64,000 bases of DNA from Apoda limacodes (Eukaryota > Arthropoda > Insecta > Lepidoptera > Limacodidae), in contig OX291543.1 in the NCBI GenBank assembly GCA_946406115.1, forward strand, positions 23,896,815-23,960,814, given 5' to 3'. Numbering within the stretch: position 1 is the stretch's first letter; each line of letters opens with the position of its first letter. This document shows, piece after piece, positions 34,529 to 46,125 of this stretch. The position numbers were made by a program, and so were the translations under genes. The notes under the pieces are model-generated. The model saw only the letters and a list, made by a program, of their open reading frames with translations. It searched no databases and had not been told where the DNA came from.

Positions 34529-34951
34529 AATGTTAAACTCGCGTCAATAGTAACCGAAGCTCAGGGAACCAGAAACTGAAAAATAAAATATAAATAAAAC
34601 ACAAGTGTTGGAACAGTGCTACAGAAAACCATTCATTCATTGAATATTTAAATTTATGCTTAACCTACTGATAACAGTAACTAATCGAAAATGCCTTATT
34701 AACGACGTTAACTGAATACTATTACAAGACTATAAAATGCATAAGTTGCAATGCCAGTCAACGGCAAAGGAACAAGAATTGTAATGCTAATTGGAAACTA
34801 CTGAAGCTACACAGATATAAACCGAAAAAGCTGGTGCCAATGAATACTACCAAAGTAGAATCAGAACACAAAATGTTTAGAAGCCAGCAGGCAGACCACA
34901 AACGGCAAAGCAGTCACTTTTCCCTTCTTGTATATGTTTACACTTGTATAG
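34529..34951 (+). repeat. End of the palindromic repeat and continuation of the about 150-bp tandem array
   Basis: 'gttaaactcgcgtcaa' completes the palindrome arm cut by the LINE. From about 34545 the degenerate array units resume ('aaccgaagctcagggaacca' at 34555; 'ctgaagctacacagatataa' at 34801), showing that the array was once continuous with 29868-31027. Confidence 0.6.
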
Positions 34952-36823
34952 GTTACAGTTAAAACTAGTTTTTAGATAGAACGCGTTTTTCCTAGTTAGA
35001 ACTAGTTTTTACTAAATGCCTTTTTTAAAACTAGAATTAACTAATGCTCAAGATTAAATATCAGTTAAAACTAGTTCTTACTAGACAAAACGCGTTTTTT
35101 CGAATTATGGAATTCCTAACACGCGAGTAGCTGCCGGCGTCAAAAAACGACCGTAGTTTAATAGGTCTTGCAGAGAAGCTAAAATTCTTAAGCAAACTGC
35201 ATATGAGGCTTGGACCGCGGCTGGTTATAATAAGGATCCGAACATTTCTGAGACAAAACGCAAATTAAATGCTGCCTCGAGGTTCAGCAAGAAAGCAACT
35301 GCCAGAGCAAAATTCCAATTCATCAGTAAAATATGTGGGAGTGTTCCAAAGCTGCCGAAGGGAACTTTTGCTGATCGTCGTTACCACCACTGCGAAAGAC
35401 CGATGGTTACTAAGCCCATAGTGCTAAAGACAAAGCCGATTTACTAGGCTGACTGAAGATGTCAGTAGGTGACTAAGACCATGCCGGATATCTCCATAAC
35501 ACAGCGGGAGGTCCGGCAGGCGTTGCTTTCTCTAGACGTTTATAAGTCGAGTGGGCCAGACGGTATACCAGCAGTGGTGCTTAAGTAGTGTGCTCCTAAG
35601 TTATGTCCTGTACTCACGGGCCTCTTAGTGCTTCCCTACCACACTCGACAATTCCCGTCTTCATAGAAGACTGCGAATGTGCACCCAGTGCCCAAAAAGA
35701 GCGATAGATCAGGTACATCAAATTACAGACCTATCGCGATTACCTCTCTCCTCTCCAAGGTGATGGAGCGTGTGATCAACACACATACCTAGAAGAACAC
35801 GACCTGGTCAGTGACCGTCAGCATGGACATTAATGCTGGTGTCCCGCAAGGCTCCGTGCTGTCTCCTACATTGTTTCTACTGCATATCAATGACATGTTG
35901 GACATCAACAACATACATTGCTATGCAGATGACAGTACTGGAGACGCCTATTACACGGGTCGCGCAAACATCCCTCGTTCCGTGGTGGAGGAAAACCGCG
36001 GAGAACTTGTGTCTCAAAACGAGACCACACTATCCAAGGTCTCTGACTGGGGACGGGTAAACTTGGTCCGATTCAACCCTACAAAGACACAAGTCTGCGC
36101 GTTCACCGCTAAGCAAACCCCCATTCACTGTAGTCCCACAATTCCAGAACACTCCCCTCTCCATCTCCAAGAGCATTGTGATCTCCGGCGACGTTCAGTT
36201 CCGAGATCATTTGCAAGAAAAGGTGAAGCTGGCGTAAAAAAAATTAGGCGTACTCAACAGAGCGAGGCTGTACTCCACGTCGGGGCAGAGGTTGCTGCTT
36301 TACAAGTTGCAAGTTTGACCCCATAAGGAGTAATGCTGCCATCTCTGAGTGGGTGCACCCGGATACCATCTTGGCCCTTTTGACTTGATTCAATGACGGG
36401 CTGTGAGAATTGTCGACGATCCCAAACTCACTTGCCGTACCCTTAAGTCTGAGGAGAGACTTTGCCTCCCTGTGTGTGTTCTACCGCTTGTACAATGGGA
36501 TGTGTTCTGAGGAATTGTTCAAAATGATGCCCACTGCCACTTTCTACAATCGCACCGCTCGCCATCGGCATGAAATTCATTTTTACACTTTAGAACCGAA
36601 ATGGTACAGTGCGGTTTCAGAAAAACTTCCTCCCGCGAACGCTTGGGTTGTGGAATGAGCTGACATGAACAGTATGGACAACTACTTTTATCTGAAAATC
36701 AAATATATCGTTGGAAGATTCTAGTTTTGACTAGGTATTTCTAGTTGTAACAAAGGCATTTAGTAAAAACTATTTCTAACTAGGGAAAACGCGTTCTAAC
36801 GAAAAACGGGTTTAAACTGTAAC
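34952..36823. mobile_element. Inverted-repeat unit enclosing LINE sequence
   Basis: The left arm (about 34952-35050) starts GTTACAGTTAAAACTAG and contains AACGCGTTTTTCCTAGTTAG and TTTTTACTAAATGCC. The right arm (about 36725-36823) is its inverted counterpart, similar over about 100 bp (around 80% by eye). ACTAGT-centred motifs recur in the left arm and just inside it. Between the arms lies a decayed, internally deleted part of the LINE found at 31751-34528. No transposase and no clear target duplication are visible. This could be a foldback-type element that captured LINE DNA, or an older element into which the LINE inserted before rearrangement. Confidence 0.65.
35113..36663 (+). pseudogene. 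Decayed jockey/CR1-type LINE ORF2 fragment
   Basis: In plus orientation it matches the minus-strand LINE ORF at 31822-34476, from the region before the reverse transcriptase (RVAAGVKK level) to just before the C-terminus. Stops, frameshifts and deletions are frequent. The frame jumps near 35815 from VSDRQ to SMDINAGVPQGSVLSPTLF, removing the first catalytic Asp block. 35811-36326 still reads across the YADD motif (CYADDSTGD). It ends at 'tggaatgagct' (36653-36663), a sequence that reappears at 37017, where the LINE 3' end resumes. Confidence 0.9.
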
Positions 36824-37006
36824 ATATATATTTATCATTCTGCTAGCTTAAGGGTGCTGGTACCGGTCGGCTCTATCCCTCCCACTCCACATCCTAGACT
36901 GCGAAGTCCTACACTGCCTGCCCTATCTAGGCCGTCTTACTGGTGTTTTGGGCAGAGGTAATTACATAGGAATGCCACGAGATGGACGGAACACTACTAG
37001 AATTAC
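36824..37006. other. Segment between two LINE pieces, no gene
   Basis: No recognisable feature. It starts outside the right inverted-repeat arm and ends where LINE 3' sequence restarts. Confidence 0.4.
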
Positions 37007-37206
37007 TTGGGTTTTGGAATGAGCTCCGTGCCAAGGTTTTCTCTAAGGACTACAGTATAGAGTTCTTCAAGAAAGAAGTTATTGGATTTTTAAAGGGTCG
37101 GCAACGCGCGAGTGATACCCCTGGTGCTACAAGCATCCATAGGCTACGGTAACCGCTTACCATCGTAAGCTTGTTTGCCACCTTCGTGGTAAATAAAAAA
37201 AAAAAA
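37007..37206 (+). repeat. 3' end of the same LINE with poly(A)
   Basis: 'cttgggttttggaatgagct' repeats about 20 bases present at 36643-36663. The sequence then follows the LINE C-terminus (FFKKEVI.FLKGRQRASDTP level) and 3' untranslated end 'gtttgccaccttcgtggt', finishing in poly(A) at about 37193-37206. Confidence 0.85.
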
Positions 37207-37421
37207 ACACTCACTACTGCGGACTGAAAACGCCGCATACCTTCCAGTGGTTGAAGATCCTCCGTTTCTTCAATTACCACCTTCTTGAACGTTTGCTCTG
37301 TTCCAGCCCGCAGTTTTGATCACTCTACAGAACCCTCTCATCGACAGTTCTTTTCTTATATGACTCGTTCCTTGAGTCCTTGCAGTGGAACGCTGGCTGG
37401 TAAGACGTCGGAACGGAACGG
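37207..37421. other. Short spacer before duplication copy B
   Basis: No motif I recognise. A 71-codon minus-strand open frame here has no family resemblance I can name. Confidence 0.4.
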
Positions 37422-38485
37422 AATTATGTAGTTTTTCCTTTTGATAATAGAAAAAACATTGGCTTACTTCCGTAACACTTATCAAAAGGCTTGTAATAAT
37501 AATTCCATACTAATAAATCACTCAGTGAAATATAATTTTCAGTATCCGATTTCCGATTTTCTTTATATACATTTGTTTGAAATTTTTTATATGCATGCAT
37601 GCATAAGTAAAAAATGGTGAAAAAACAATTATTTAATACAACAGGTCATGTATGTATTTCAAATTTCGAATGTGGAAGAAAAACACTTTCATATGCCATT
37701 TTCAATGTTTTTTTCTCACTCCCACAAACCACCAATCCGTCTCTCTCCTTTATTGAACGATTAGATAGACTGAATTTTATAATCGCATCTATGTAAGCCG
37801 ATTGTTATACGGCCATAAATAAATATCATTATAGGTTGCCTATCTCGCACATAAATCAACAATCGAATGAGACAAAAACAATTCAAATTATTTCTTGATA
37901 TATATTTACTTGGACAAACGAGTACGTAAATACTTGGTGTGTTCCTACTATGATACACTACAAGTACCTATACCGAGATCCTAAGAGATTTTCTAGTCCC
38001 GCTTAGTGCGGGATCCACTCAATTTGCGAGATTGAAAATTATACTTTGATGATAGTTTGTTTTTGTTTGATAAGTCAAATATCAAATTTATTATAAAATC
38101 CATTCTTGTGGGGACTTTCGATCAGGATGAGAGTATAATTTGTCCTTCTCTGTTCCTACAGCTATCTCTGTTCCAAAAAACAAGTCAATTGTATCTACTG
38201 TTACGACACGAGTGGAATAGTGTTTCTGTGAATAAATATTTCCGTGGGAATTCTTTATTGGAAGAAAATATTCTCTATCCTTTTATGTCCCTGTAGCAAT
38301 TCCGAACTAAAATTTATTTATTTTCAAACAAAATAGTATAGCCATTGTTATCTACCAACTTAGAAGCTTAGAAGCATTCTTCGCTGCTGGGTATCTTGCC
38401 ATTTGCCAGCAAAATACGAAGTAGCTTGACTGATGACACGTAGAGAATGTTGATCTCCGGCTTGATTTTGTCCTAGTATCAATCA

Positions 38486-41400
38486 ATGAACATAAGTAGT
38501 ACATTGCAAACTGTTTCAGATAAGGTTCCGACGCGCCTTGTTATTGGTGTGATGATATTTTCGGCGGTCTGCATCAACTACATGATGAAAGTTAACTTAA
38601 GCATCAACATCGTAGCTATGGTGCCTGTGACAACTAATAACACAGTAAGTTAAGAGTGTGCGCTAATCAGTTTGCAACAGAATATCGAGAATGCCAGTAA
38701 AATAATGGAACATATTTAGAAGCTGTTTTTTAATCCTAAGTTTAATCTAAGTGCAAAATCTCAATCGCTGCAGATGAAGCGATAAAACGTTAAAGCAAAT
38801 CGTGTTATATGGCGCGCTTCCTCGCACTTGCGGATTCTATGGCAGCGCGTTGGTGCTTATAACAAATTAAAATTACAATTATTTATTTATTTTTATATTG
38901 TTATGACTTATGATATAAGATCAATATGTTTTATTGAACAACATCATTATTATTATTTCACAATAACCTTGGCCCTAGCCCATCTTAGTCCACTGGCGCG
39001 GTCTGTGCCGCCTGCCTTTCGTATGTCCAGTTGGTTCCTCTTTCGTAGTATTCCTTTTGTTCGTCGCGCTATTTTGTTTTTGGTCTCCCTACATTTCTTT
39101 TGAGGTTTTTTGTCTTGGACACAACGTAACTAAATACAAAATTAAAATTATAGTTACAAAATTAATCAAAAGTAAAGTATACACCTAGGCGGTTTCTGCC
39201 GTACTTTAATTTTCAATGTATGTTTTAGGTGCACTTTTTTACCGCCTTGTTCTTAATGTTTTTACACAGTCGGGTTTTTATATTTCAATTTGAATTTAAA
39301 TTAAATTTTTTACGTTTCACACTTTTTTAATTCACAGAATGCGCAAAACACTCTTAACTGGTCAGCATACCAGCGCGCCAACATTCTCAGCAGTTACTAC
39401 TGGAGCTACTTAGTGTCAAACTTGTTGGGTGGTACAGCATCCGAACGTTGGGGCCCAAGGATCGTAGTTTCTTCAACGACAGTGGCAAGTGCAGTCCTTA
39501 CGTTGCTAAGTCCACTCGCTGCCACTCACAGCTATCTACTAATGCTAATACTTCGAATACTTCTTGGGTTTCTTGGTGTAAGTATTTACTTTTTTAAGGG
39601 GAAATTCTAACGTGGAACTTTTTGTGTCTATGTTACCCAACATCTTAGACAATTTATGAGCGGATTTTATACCAATGAAATGGCAAACAAGCAGACGGCT
39701 TGCCATATGTCACATATGACGTAAGCAATCAACGTAGCCTACGGTCGCTTGCAACGGCATGCAGGGGCTTTACTCTTTTTTAAAACTTTTATTACTCCCT
39801 TCTTTAAAAACCCTATATTTTTAATTAATATAATTCGTTGAGGCTATAAAGTTGTTTGTAAGAAAGGGGCGATATCTAAGGGGTGACATATTGGGTGAAT
39901 TAGCTTCTTTGGCCCGTAGTATTACTTTTCAAATAGGCTAGCTTTCACCATCAATTGCAGCGTTTAGGTCGAAGTTGCTATATATAACCAACCAAGTCGG
40001 TTGCGTATATATTGTAATCATCAATATAAACAACAGATCCATCAACAAAATTTTGTGTCACTGCCTTAGAATGTAGTTCTAAACGTATAGTACACACACG
40101 CACACACTATGGCTCTCTTTCTAACTTAGCTTAAGTTGTATTGTTGTCCTTTTTGTAACTGGTTTGGAATGAATCCTTTTATAGCACGGACGCTAAGCAG
40201 GAAGAATTTCGTTCAATGACCGGTCACTATTTGTCTCTGTTGCACGCGCATAATTATCTGCCGTTGCGCTCCCCTATGACAGAGCTCATCGCATTTGTGC
40301 GAGATCGACGGCAACTAATTATGCACGTGCAACTGAGACCGTTCACTGAACGAAAATCTTCCTGCTTAGCGTCCGTGCTATAGCTTATTTCGATGTGAAC
40401 ACGTTTCGGTGCGGCGATGGAATGGGCGAATGTTGTTGGTTATATCGATGACTTTAAGTCACAAGCATTGCTTTTTTAAAGTAGGTTTTGTTTTCATTTC
40501 AGGGCTTTTTATATCCTTCTGTACACGTTTTGGTGACACAGTGGGCAGTGCCTAGTGAAAAGGGAAAATTTATTGGAGCTATAATTGGAGGAACTAGTGG
40601 AACGGTCGTAGTATGGACAATATGTGGATTGGTTATTGAGACCTTTGGGTGGGAATGGGGTTTTTACACCTTCGGGATTCTAAGTCTCCTGTGGTCAATT
40701 ATGTGGTTGTATCTAGTTTATGACTCTCCGAAACAACATCCTAGAATTTCACCAAACGAAATTAAATACTTAAGTGAAGGAATCAAGGATCAACAAGTTC
40801 GAAAAGTAATTTTTTTTTTGCTTTCTCAGCGACCTCAATAAGTACAAAAGAAAGTACCTATTGTATATAATCTTTAAACATCAAAGTTGATAATTTAAAA
40901 TTAATTCACTGCTTGCTTATTTAGGCTCAATCATATGAGTCACGGCAGTAGCTAACCCTACCATGTTGCAGCATGTGGGGTTTGCCCTACCTTCGAATAC
41001 TCATAATTTAGAAATAGGTGCGGTATAATTTTAATCTAGGGCTGAAATCTACAAGGTCTCTGAGGATAAGGTACTGATATAGCACCAATCAAAGCATTGA
41101 TAAAACATAAATTGCAGGTATAAAACAGAAGGACTTTTGTAATCCAAATCCAAAAAAAAACACGAAAAATCGATTTCTCATATACAGAACATGGAGATTG
41201 GCGATGTGGCAGAAATCATCAATTAGTTAGCTAAGCTTAAGAAAAGGGAGAAAAAGGTTAATTTCAGAATCTGCTTGAATACATGTGAAAGGTTCAAATT
41301 TGAAGGAGGCTCTCAACTTAGTACTTTGGGAAGGCAGTCCTCCACCCTTATTGAGACAGGCTTGCGATTTCGCCCCCAATTCAAACTTTAGGACCCTGAG

Positions 41401-44400
41401 GTGTATGGCATTCAATTCTGACGACGGCTCAAACGGAAGAAGACAAATTGGTCCGAATTTACAACCATTGCTTACAATTTGATAGTCATTAACTACTCGT
41501 TTATCAGTAATGAAAACAAAAGCAATATTATAAATGACTTCTATCTGTTTATTTAAATATAAGGACCTGGAAGACCGAGCTCTCCTCTTTTTTTTAAAAT
41601 AACGCCATCTATTGTCAAGTAGCTTACGTGTTGATTTGTCGGTTAAAATAATAGTATTACTAGTCGCCAATAGATGTCAGGAAGAGTATTATTTTTCAGT
41701 TTATCATTGCCTAAAAAACACAGATAAAACGCGGTTTTATAAAAATGAAACCTAGCTAGATCGATTTATCGTCCCCGAAACCCCCTGCATACTAAATTTC
41801 ATGAAAATATACAAGGTCAAACCGTTCTAATGCAGACGCCTTCGTGTAACAATAGTGTAAGTGTTTAGTATTCATTTGCAATGAAAATAAAAATTGTGTC
41901 TCAATTTTTATTTTTTATAATTTTAATAAATAATAAAAGTGATAACCAAAAAAGTAACTTGTTCACTTTCGCTTTGATAATCCCTAACTAATGTATTTTG
42001 CGATTCAACCAATCAAACGTAACAAAAATATTTTTGAGCAGCTTTCTGCGTCTATCCGTACCGCACCCCATCCGCCCCATCGCGCGCGCCCGCGCATTTT
42101 AGTCTTCGTCATTACTTTGACGGGTTAGTAGCGGCCAGCATACTATGCCAGGAGTGGCCGAGAGTATCAATGTGATGTACGGTGAAAGCTGGATTGGTCG
42201 AGCAGGTCTCATAGCTTAGCCTCCTCAAAGGCTCTGAATTTTCATGCGTGGGGCCGTTTCAAAGTGTTAGTGTACAGCTGACGGAGACGATGGACACACA
42301 ATACGTTCAGGTTTCGAGTGATGCAAAGAGATCGTTACCAATCATGTGTATTATTACTTTAAAAAAGTAGCTCGTTAACTTATCTAAATTCATTAACATT
42401 ACACACATTACATATAATGTGACGTTTATGGATGGATACCTATCCATAAGTATTTCACAGCGACAAAAAGAAGTGCCTGCCTACCTACAACACCAACCAA
42501 ATAATTAAATAGTGTGTGTACCTACCTATTGAAAAAAACATTTTTAACAACATATAGTGTGTAAAGTGAAGTTATACCTACATCTTATAAAGTGATCGTA
42601 GTTACTAATCAAAGGCAGTCAGATAGTAGGTATACTTAATAAAACTAGACTTTTTTAATTTTTTCTTTATTCTCTATCGGTACCTAACTGTGTGATATGA
42701 TACCCATATATGTAAATTAAAAAGCCGCAAATAACCGTATTAGGTCTTCAGATTAGAAAGTTTATTGAAAAAAGACCCGAGCACTTCAGACTCGGGAATT
42801 ATAAAGAATAGTGTATGCAAGCAAGCCAGGTTTTATATCTGGAGATTCGTGAAAGTAGGTATAAATACATTTTACTACCGAATTCACAAGTCTGGCGCAG
42901 GCACCTACCTAATATTTCACAATCAGCTGTTACATAGCTAGCTTTCTGTTGAACACGAACTAGTGTCTAGGTTCTTATTTATTCGACCATTACACCTTAG
43001 GTATTTAAACCTCTAAAACTGAATTAATGTGATTGACATTACTAATTTCTTAATACTGAAACTAAACCAAAAATTATTATTATTAATGTGTGTATTCAAA
43101 AGTTTAAGATTTGTGTTTTTATGCAATTTAGATAGTACCTAGGTAGACACTTTTTTATCTTAACAATTTGTTAATGACGTAAGGATTAGACTGCCAGATA
43201 ATACCGCAAAATAAATGATACTTAATAGGTACAGATTGGTCAGTTGAGGCCACTGACCTTTGTTACCTAACACGCTTTTATAAGGTTCACAAATCTTGAG
43301 AGTTGAATTCAACCAACTCAATTTTATTACCGTATCGATTTGAAACTTTGCATATGTAGGTATGTACTAATACCGATGCCGGTTCTATCGAGCTGATTGA
43401 TGGATACAGAAGGTGGATAGCGGAACTCTTCAATAGTTACTAGTAAACCCTTCAAGGAGCTCATTAGGTTTGTTTTAACGATTTCCATACATTAATTACA
43501 CATAGCAAGCGAGGGTCTACCCGATCGACTGCGGCGCACAAAAGATAACAATGGCAAAAAAGGCATTATCAAGGACGGGCATTAGAACGGTTGGACCTTA
43601 TATATACACATATATACAAGAATTTGGCTTCGCTGTTACCAAATTTGTTAATAATAATTAGTCATCTGAATTTATATGCCCAGTGTCAGTCACACAATCA
43701 CGTCGAATCAAATGACACCTCGTATGTCAAAATCCGTCAAGCCGTTTAGGCTGTACGGCGTGCCAAAGAAATGGACATACATACTTACGCTCGAAAAGAT
43801 ATTGCGTTAGATTATTACATTATAATTTTTGTTTCAGCCAATGCCTCCGTATCGAAAAATGTTGACTTCTGTACCATTTTGGTCTGTTCTATTTCTATCA
43901 TTTAGCACTGGATGGGGAATATATTTTGTTCTTACTCTTTCACCTACTTACATAGCCATTGTGCTTGGCTTCAAAATGTCTTCAACCGGCCTGTTGTCAG
44001 CCTCATTATATTTAACAAGATCTATCAGTGGTTTCTTATTTGGATCTTTCGGTGATTTTTTATTAAGAAGAAATGTATCTGTAAGAGCTATTAGAAAAGT
44101 TGGTGTTTTAATATCACATTTTTTGCCGGGATGCTTACTTTTGGCATTAACTCATGATGGAAATACACCAGAGTCTTCTATGGCAATATTAATTCTAACA
44201 ATGTTTCTAAATGGTGCAGGTACAATAACCTCTATTGCAAATCCGCACGATTTGACAAACAATTTTGCCGGAACAGTTACAGGAATAGTAACATCAATTG
44301 TTACTTTAGCAGGAATTGTGATTCCTATTTTGGTTGCATATATAACAAAATCAGACGAAGTAAGATTTGAATGCACTAATTTCATTCAAATATTTTTTGT

Positions 44401-44601
44401 GTTGATAATTAAATATTAATTAAATTTTAAAAAATGTTTTAGACTAATGCGGAGGCATGGAGACCAGTGTTTTATATAGGCGCAACTGTTTACATATTAT
44501 TTGCAGTCCAGTTCATAATATTTGGGTCTACAAAGACACAATCCTGGAATGAGTTAGAAGACCCAGAAGATGCAAAATTTAAAAAGATATCAAGTAATTA
44601 A
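38486..44601 (+). CDS. MFS/SLC17-type anion (putative inorganic phosphate) cotransporter, intact copy B
   Basis: The five exons are 38486-38644, 39338-39577, 40503-40805, 43838-44359 and 44443-44601, all phase 0 with GT-AG borders, giving 460 residues, a usual SLC17 length. These are plasma- or vesicle-membrane transporters with 12 helices that couple anion uptake to an ion gradient. TM1 holds YMMKVNLSINIVAMV (32-46), where insect relatives have YTMR-type sequence. An MFS motif A-like loop GGTASERWGPR lies at 84-94. TM4 has R126 with glycines and P138 (RILLGFLGGFLYPSVH). The central cytoplasmic loop follows 'YDSPKQHPRIS' (206-216). PMPPYRKMLTSVPFWSV (235-251) opens the second half, as in the family. 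The ATG chosen is the first in frame, with a short N-terminus before TM1. AATAAA at 44600-44605 overlaps the stop codon. The substrate is inferred from family only. An additional untranslated first exon is possible. Confidence 0.9.
39670..39775 (-). repeat. 3'-end LINE scrap in intron 2 of copy B
   Basis: Corresponds to 8335-8425 in copy A ('atggcaaacaagcagacgg', 'gcaacggcatgcaggggc'), so it marks an insertion older than the duplication. Confidence 0.65.
40180..40382. mobile_element. 203-bp foldback MITE in intron 2 of copy B only
   Basis: The ends are near-perfect 36-bp inverted repeats (TATAGCACGGACGCTAAGCA outward on both sides). Weaker pairing continues inward ('gttgcacgcgcataattat' against 'ctaattatgcacgtgcaac'), so almost the whole element can fold on itself. 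Copy A intron 2 lacks it. A partial second copy is at 62888-63000. The superfamily is unknown. Confidence 0.85.
41555..43610. repeat. Extra sequence in intron 3 of copy B
   Basis: Copy B intron 3 is 3.0 kb against 1.3 kb in copy A, and alignment is lost between about 41555 and 43610. The segment begins 'aaggacctggaagaccgagc' and contains 'cgccatctattgtcaagtag'. It has a GC-rich patch near 42055-42110 and otherwise AT-rich DNA with no open frame. It is probably one or more mobile-element insertions. I see no terminal repeats, so the edges are approximate. Confidence 0.6.
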
Positions 44602-46042
44602 TAAAACCATTGTTGTATTTTTTTACTGAACCATTTTTGAAATATATTTTAATACCTTAGACTTATAAATTTCATATCTTTAAAGATAAATTGGGTAATT
44701 GACACAGAAATTATGTCGATCAAACACGATTAAAACGCAAAAATCATATCTGTGTAATGATGATATGAATATATGTAATTGTAACGCATCCAACGGAATA
44801 CATTAGATAAAATTACATTTATTTTATTACGTTGTCCGAAACAGTAGCTGTTATATTAGGCTAACATTTATATTATAACAATTAGGCTAACATTTATAAT
44901 AAAGCATATTCTGTACAATCATATAAGCACGCATACTTATACTGTAAATAGCAAGTTTCAGGTTTCTACCTACTTCGGTCTAAAAGACAAAGCCGTTCAA
45001 AGGTAGGACGGACAGACAGACAGACAGTGCTTAATTAAGTAAAAAGGCTCCATTGGCACCTTTTGGGTACTGAACCCTAGTAAAAATTAAGAAGATATTA
45101 TATTATAATATATAAAAACTATGGTGCGTGGTGACCAGATCCAAAATGATGCAAATACTTAAAAGAACAAAAGTGAAATACATAACTTCAAGTCTACTTG
45201 AACTTCCCGAAGCTTGTAAAACTGGTTGACGATAGGAAGGGACGATTCTTATGGCGATACGGAAAACATACTTTGGGACGGCATCGGCTTCTCCCAGGGG
45301 ACCAACGACTTACCAAGAGCCGCAAAATACCTTAGGGTAGGGTAAGATTATAGAAAACACCTCTGTTTAGTAAAGATTTATTAAGATGGACCGCGGCGCG
45401 TGACAAGGTTAATAGGATTGTCGCTACTAGGGGTGGAAATCCTTTGACAGGTCGCGGCGTATGTACATTGTTTTGATTGTATTAATTTTTTACATAGTGA
45501 ATCACACAGAGAAACACAAATATACAAAAACAGAAACACAATACACCACATATTACACAAACCGTGAACATAAAATCTGACGCCAAAATTTGGGTAAGTC
45601 CATGCAATTTTATTAAGGCTCTACGTAAATGTGTAACAAAAACTCGTTTACCGTCATTCGGATTCCACCATACGATGGTGGTGCGAAAGACTGTTTGGGG
45701 GCGCCGAACAAAATTAACCTAAACAGAACAGCATTTCGAGAAATGCAGTTTACGTCTTATAGGATACGCAAAGTAACGAGCCGAAGATTGCTATCCGACA
45801 TGTACACGACCTTAACTGTTATTCTCATATTGTTTTTATACATAAAAAAATATGACGTATCAATACTTCGTATGCATTTGTCTACTGCAAAGTCTTCGCC
45901 CCGTGTTGAGTTGTTAATTACCCTCTTGTTCTAATAAAAAAATCAAGATTAAAATAAGCACTTTTGAAACTTTGGCACTACCTAATGTTTTAAAAATTAT
46001 TTTTTTTCCCAAAATTTTCCAGACGTTTGTTTATTTATAAAA

Positions 46043-46125
46043 AACCGACCAAGTGCGAGTTGGACTCGCACGCCGAGGGTACCGTACCCACCACCGTTTA
46101 CGTAATTTACAACGAAACGAAAAAA
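46043..46125 (-). repeat. Tail of the 5S-like lepidopteran repeat in copy B
   Basis: 'accgaccaagtgcgagttgg', the ctcgc hairpin half, and 'ccgagggtaccgtacccacc' match 12416-12500. The adjoining 5S-like segment present in copy A is missing here. Confidence 0.65.
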
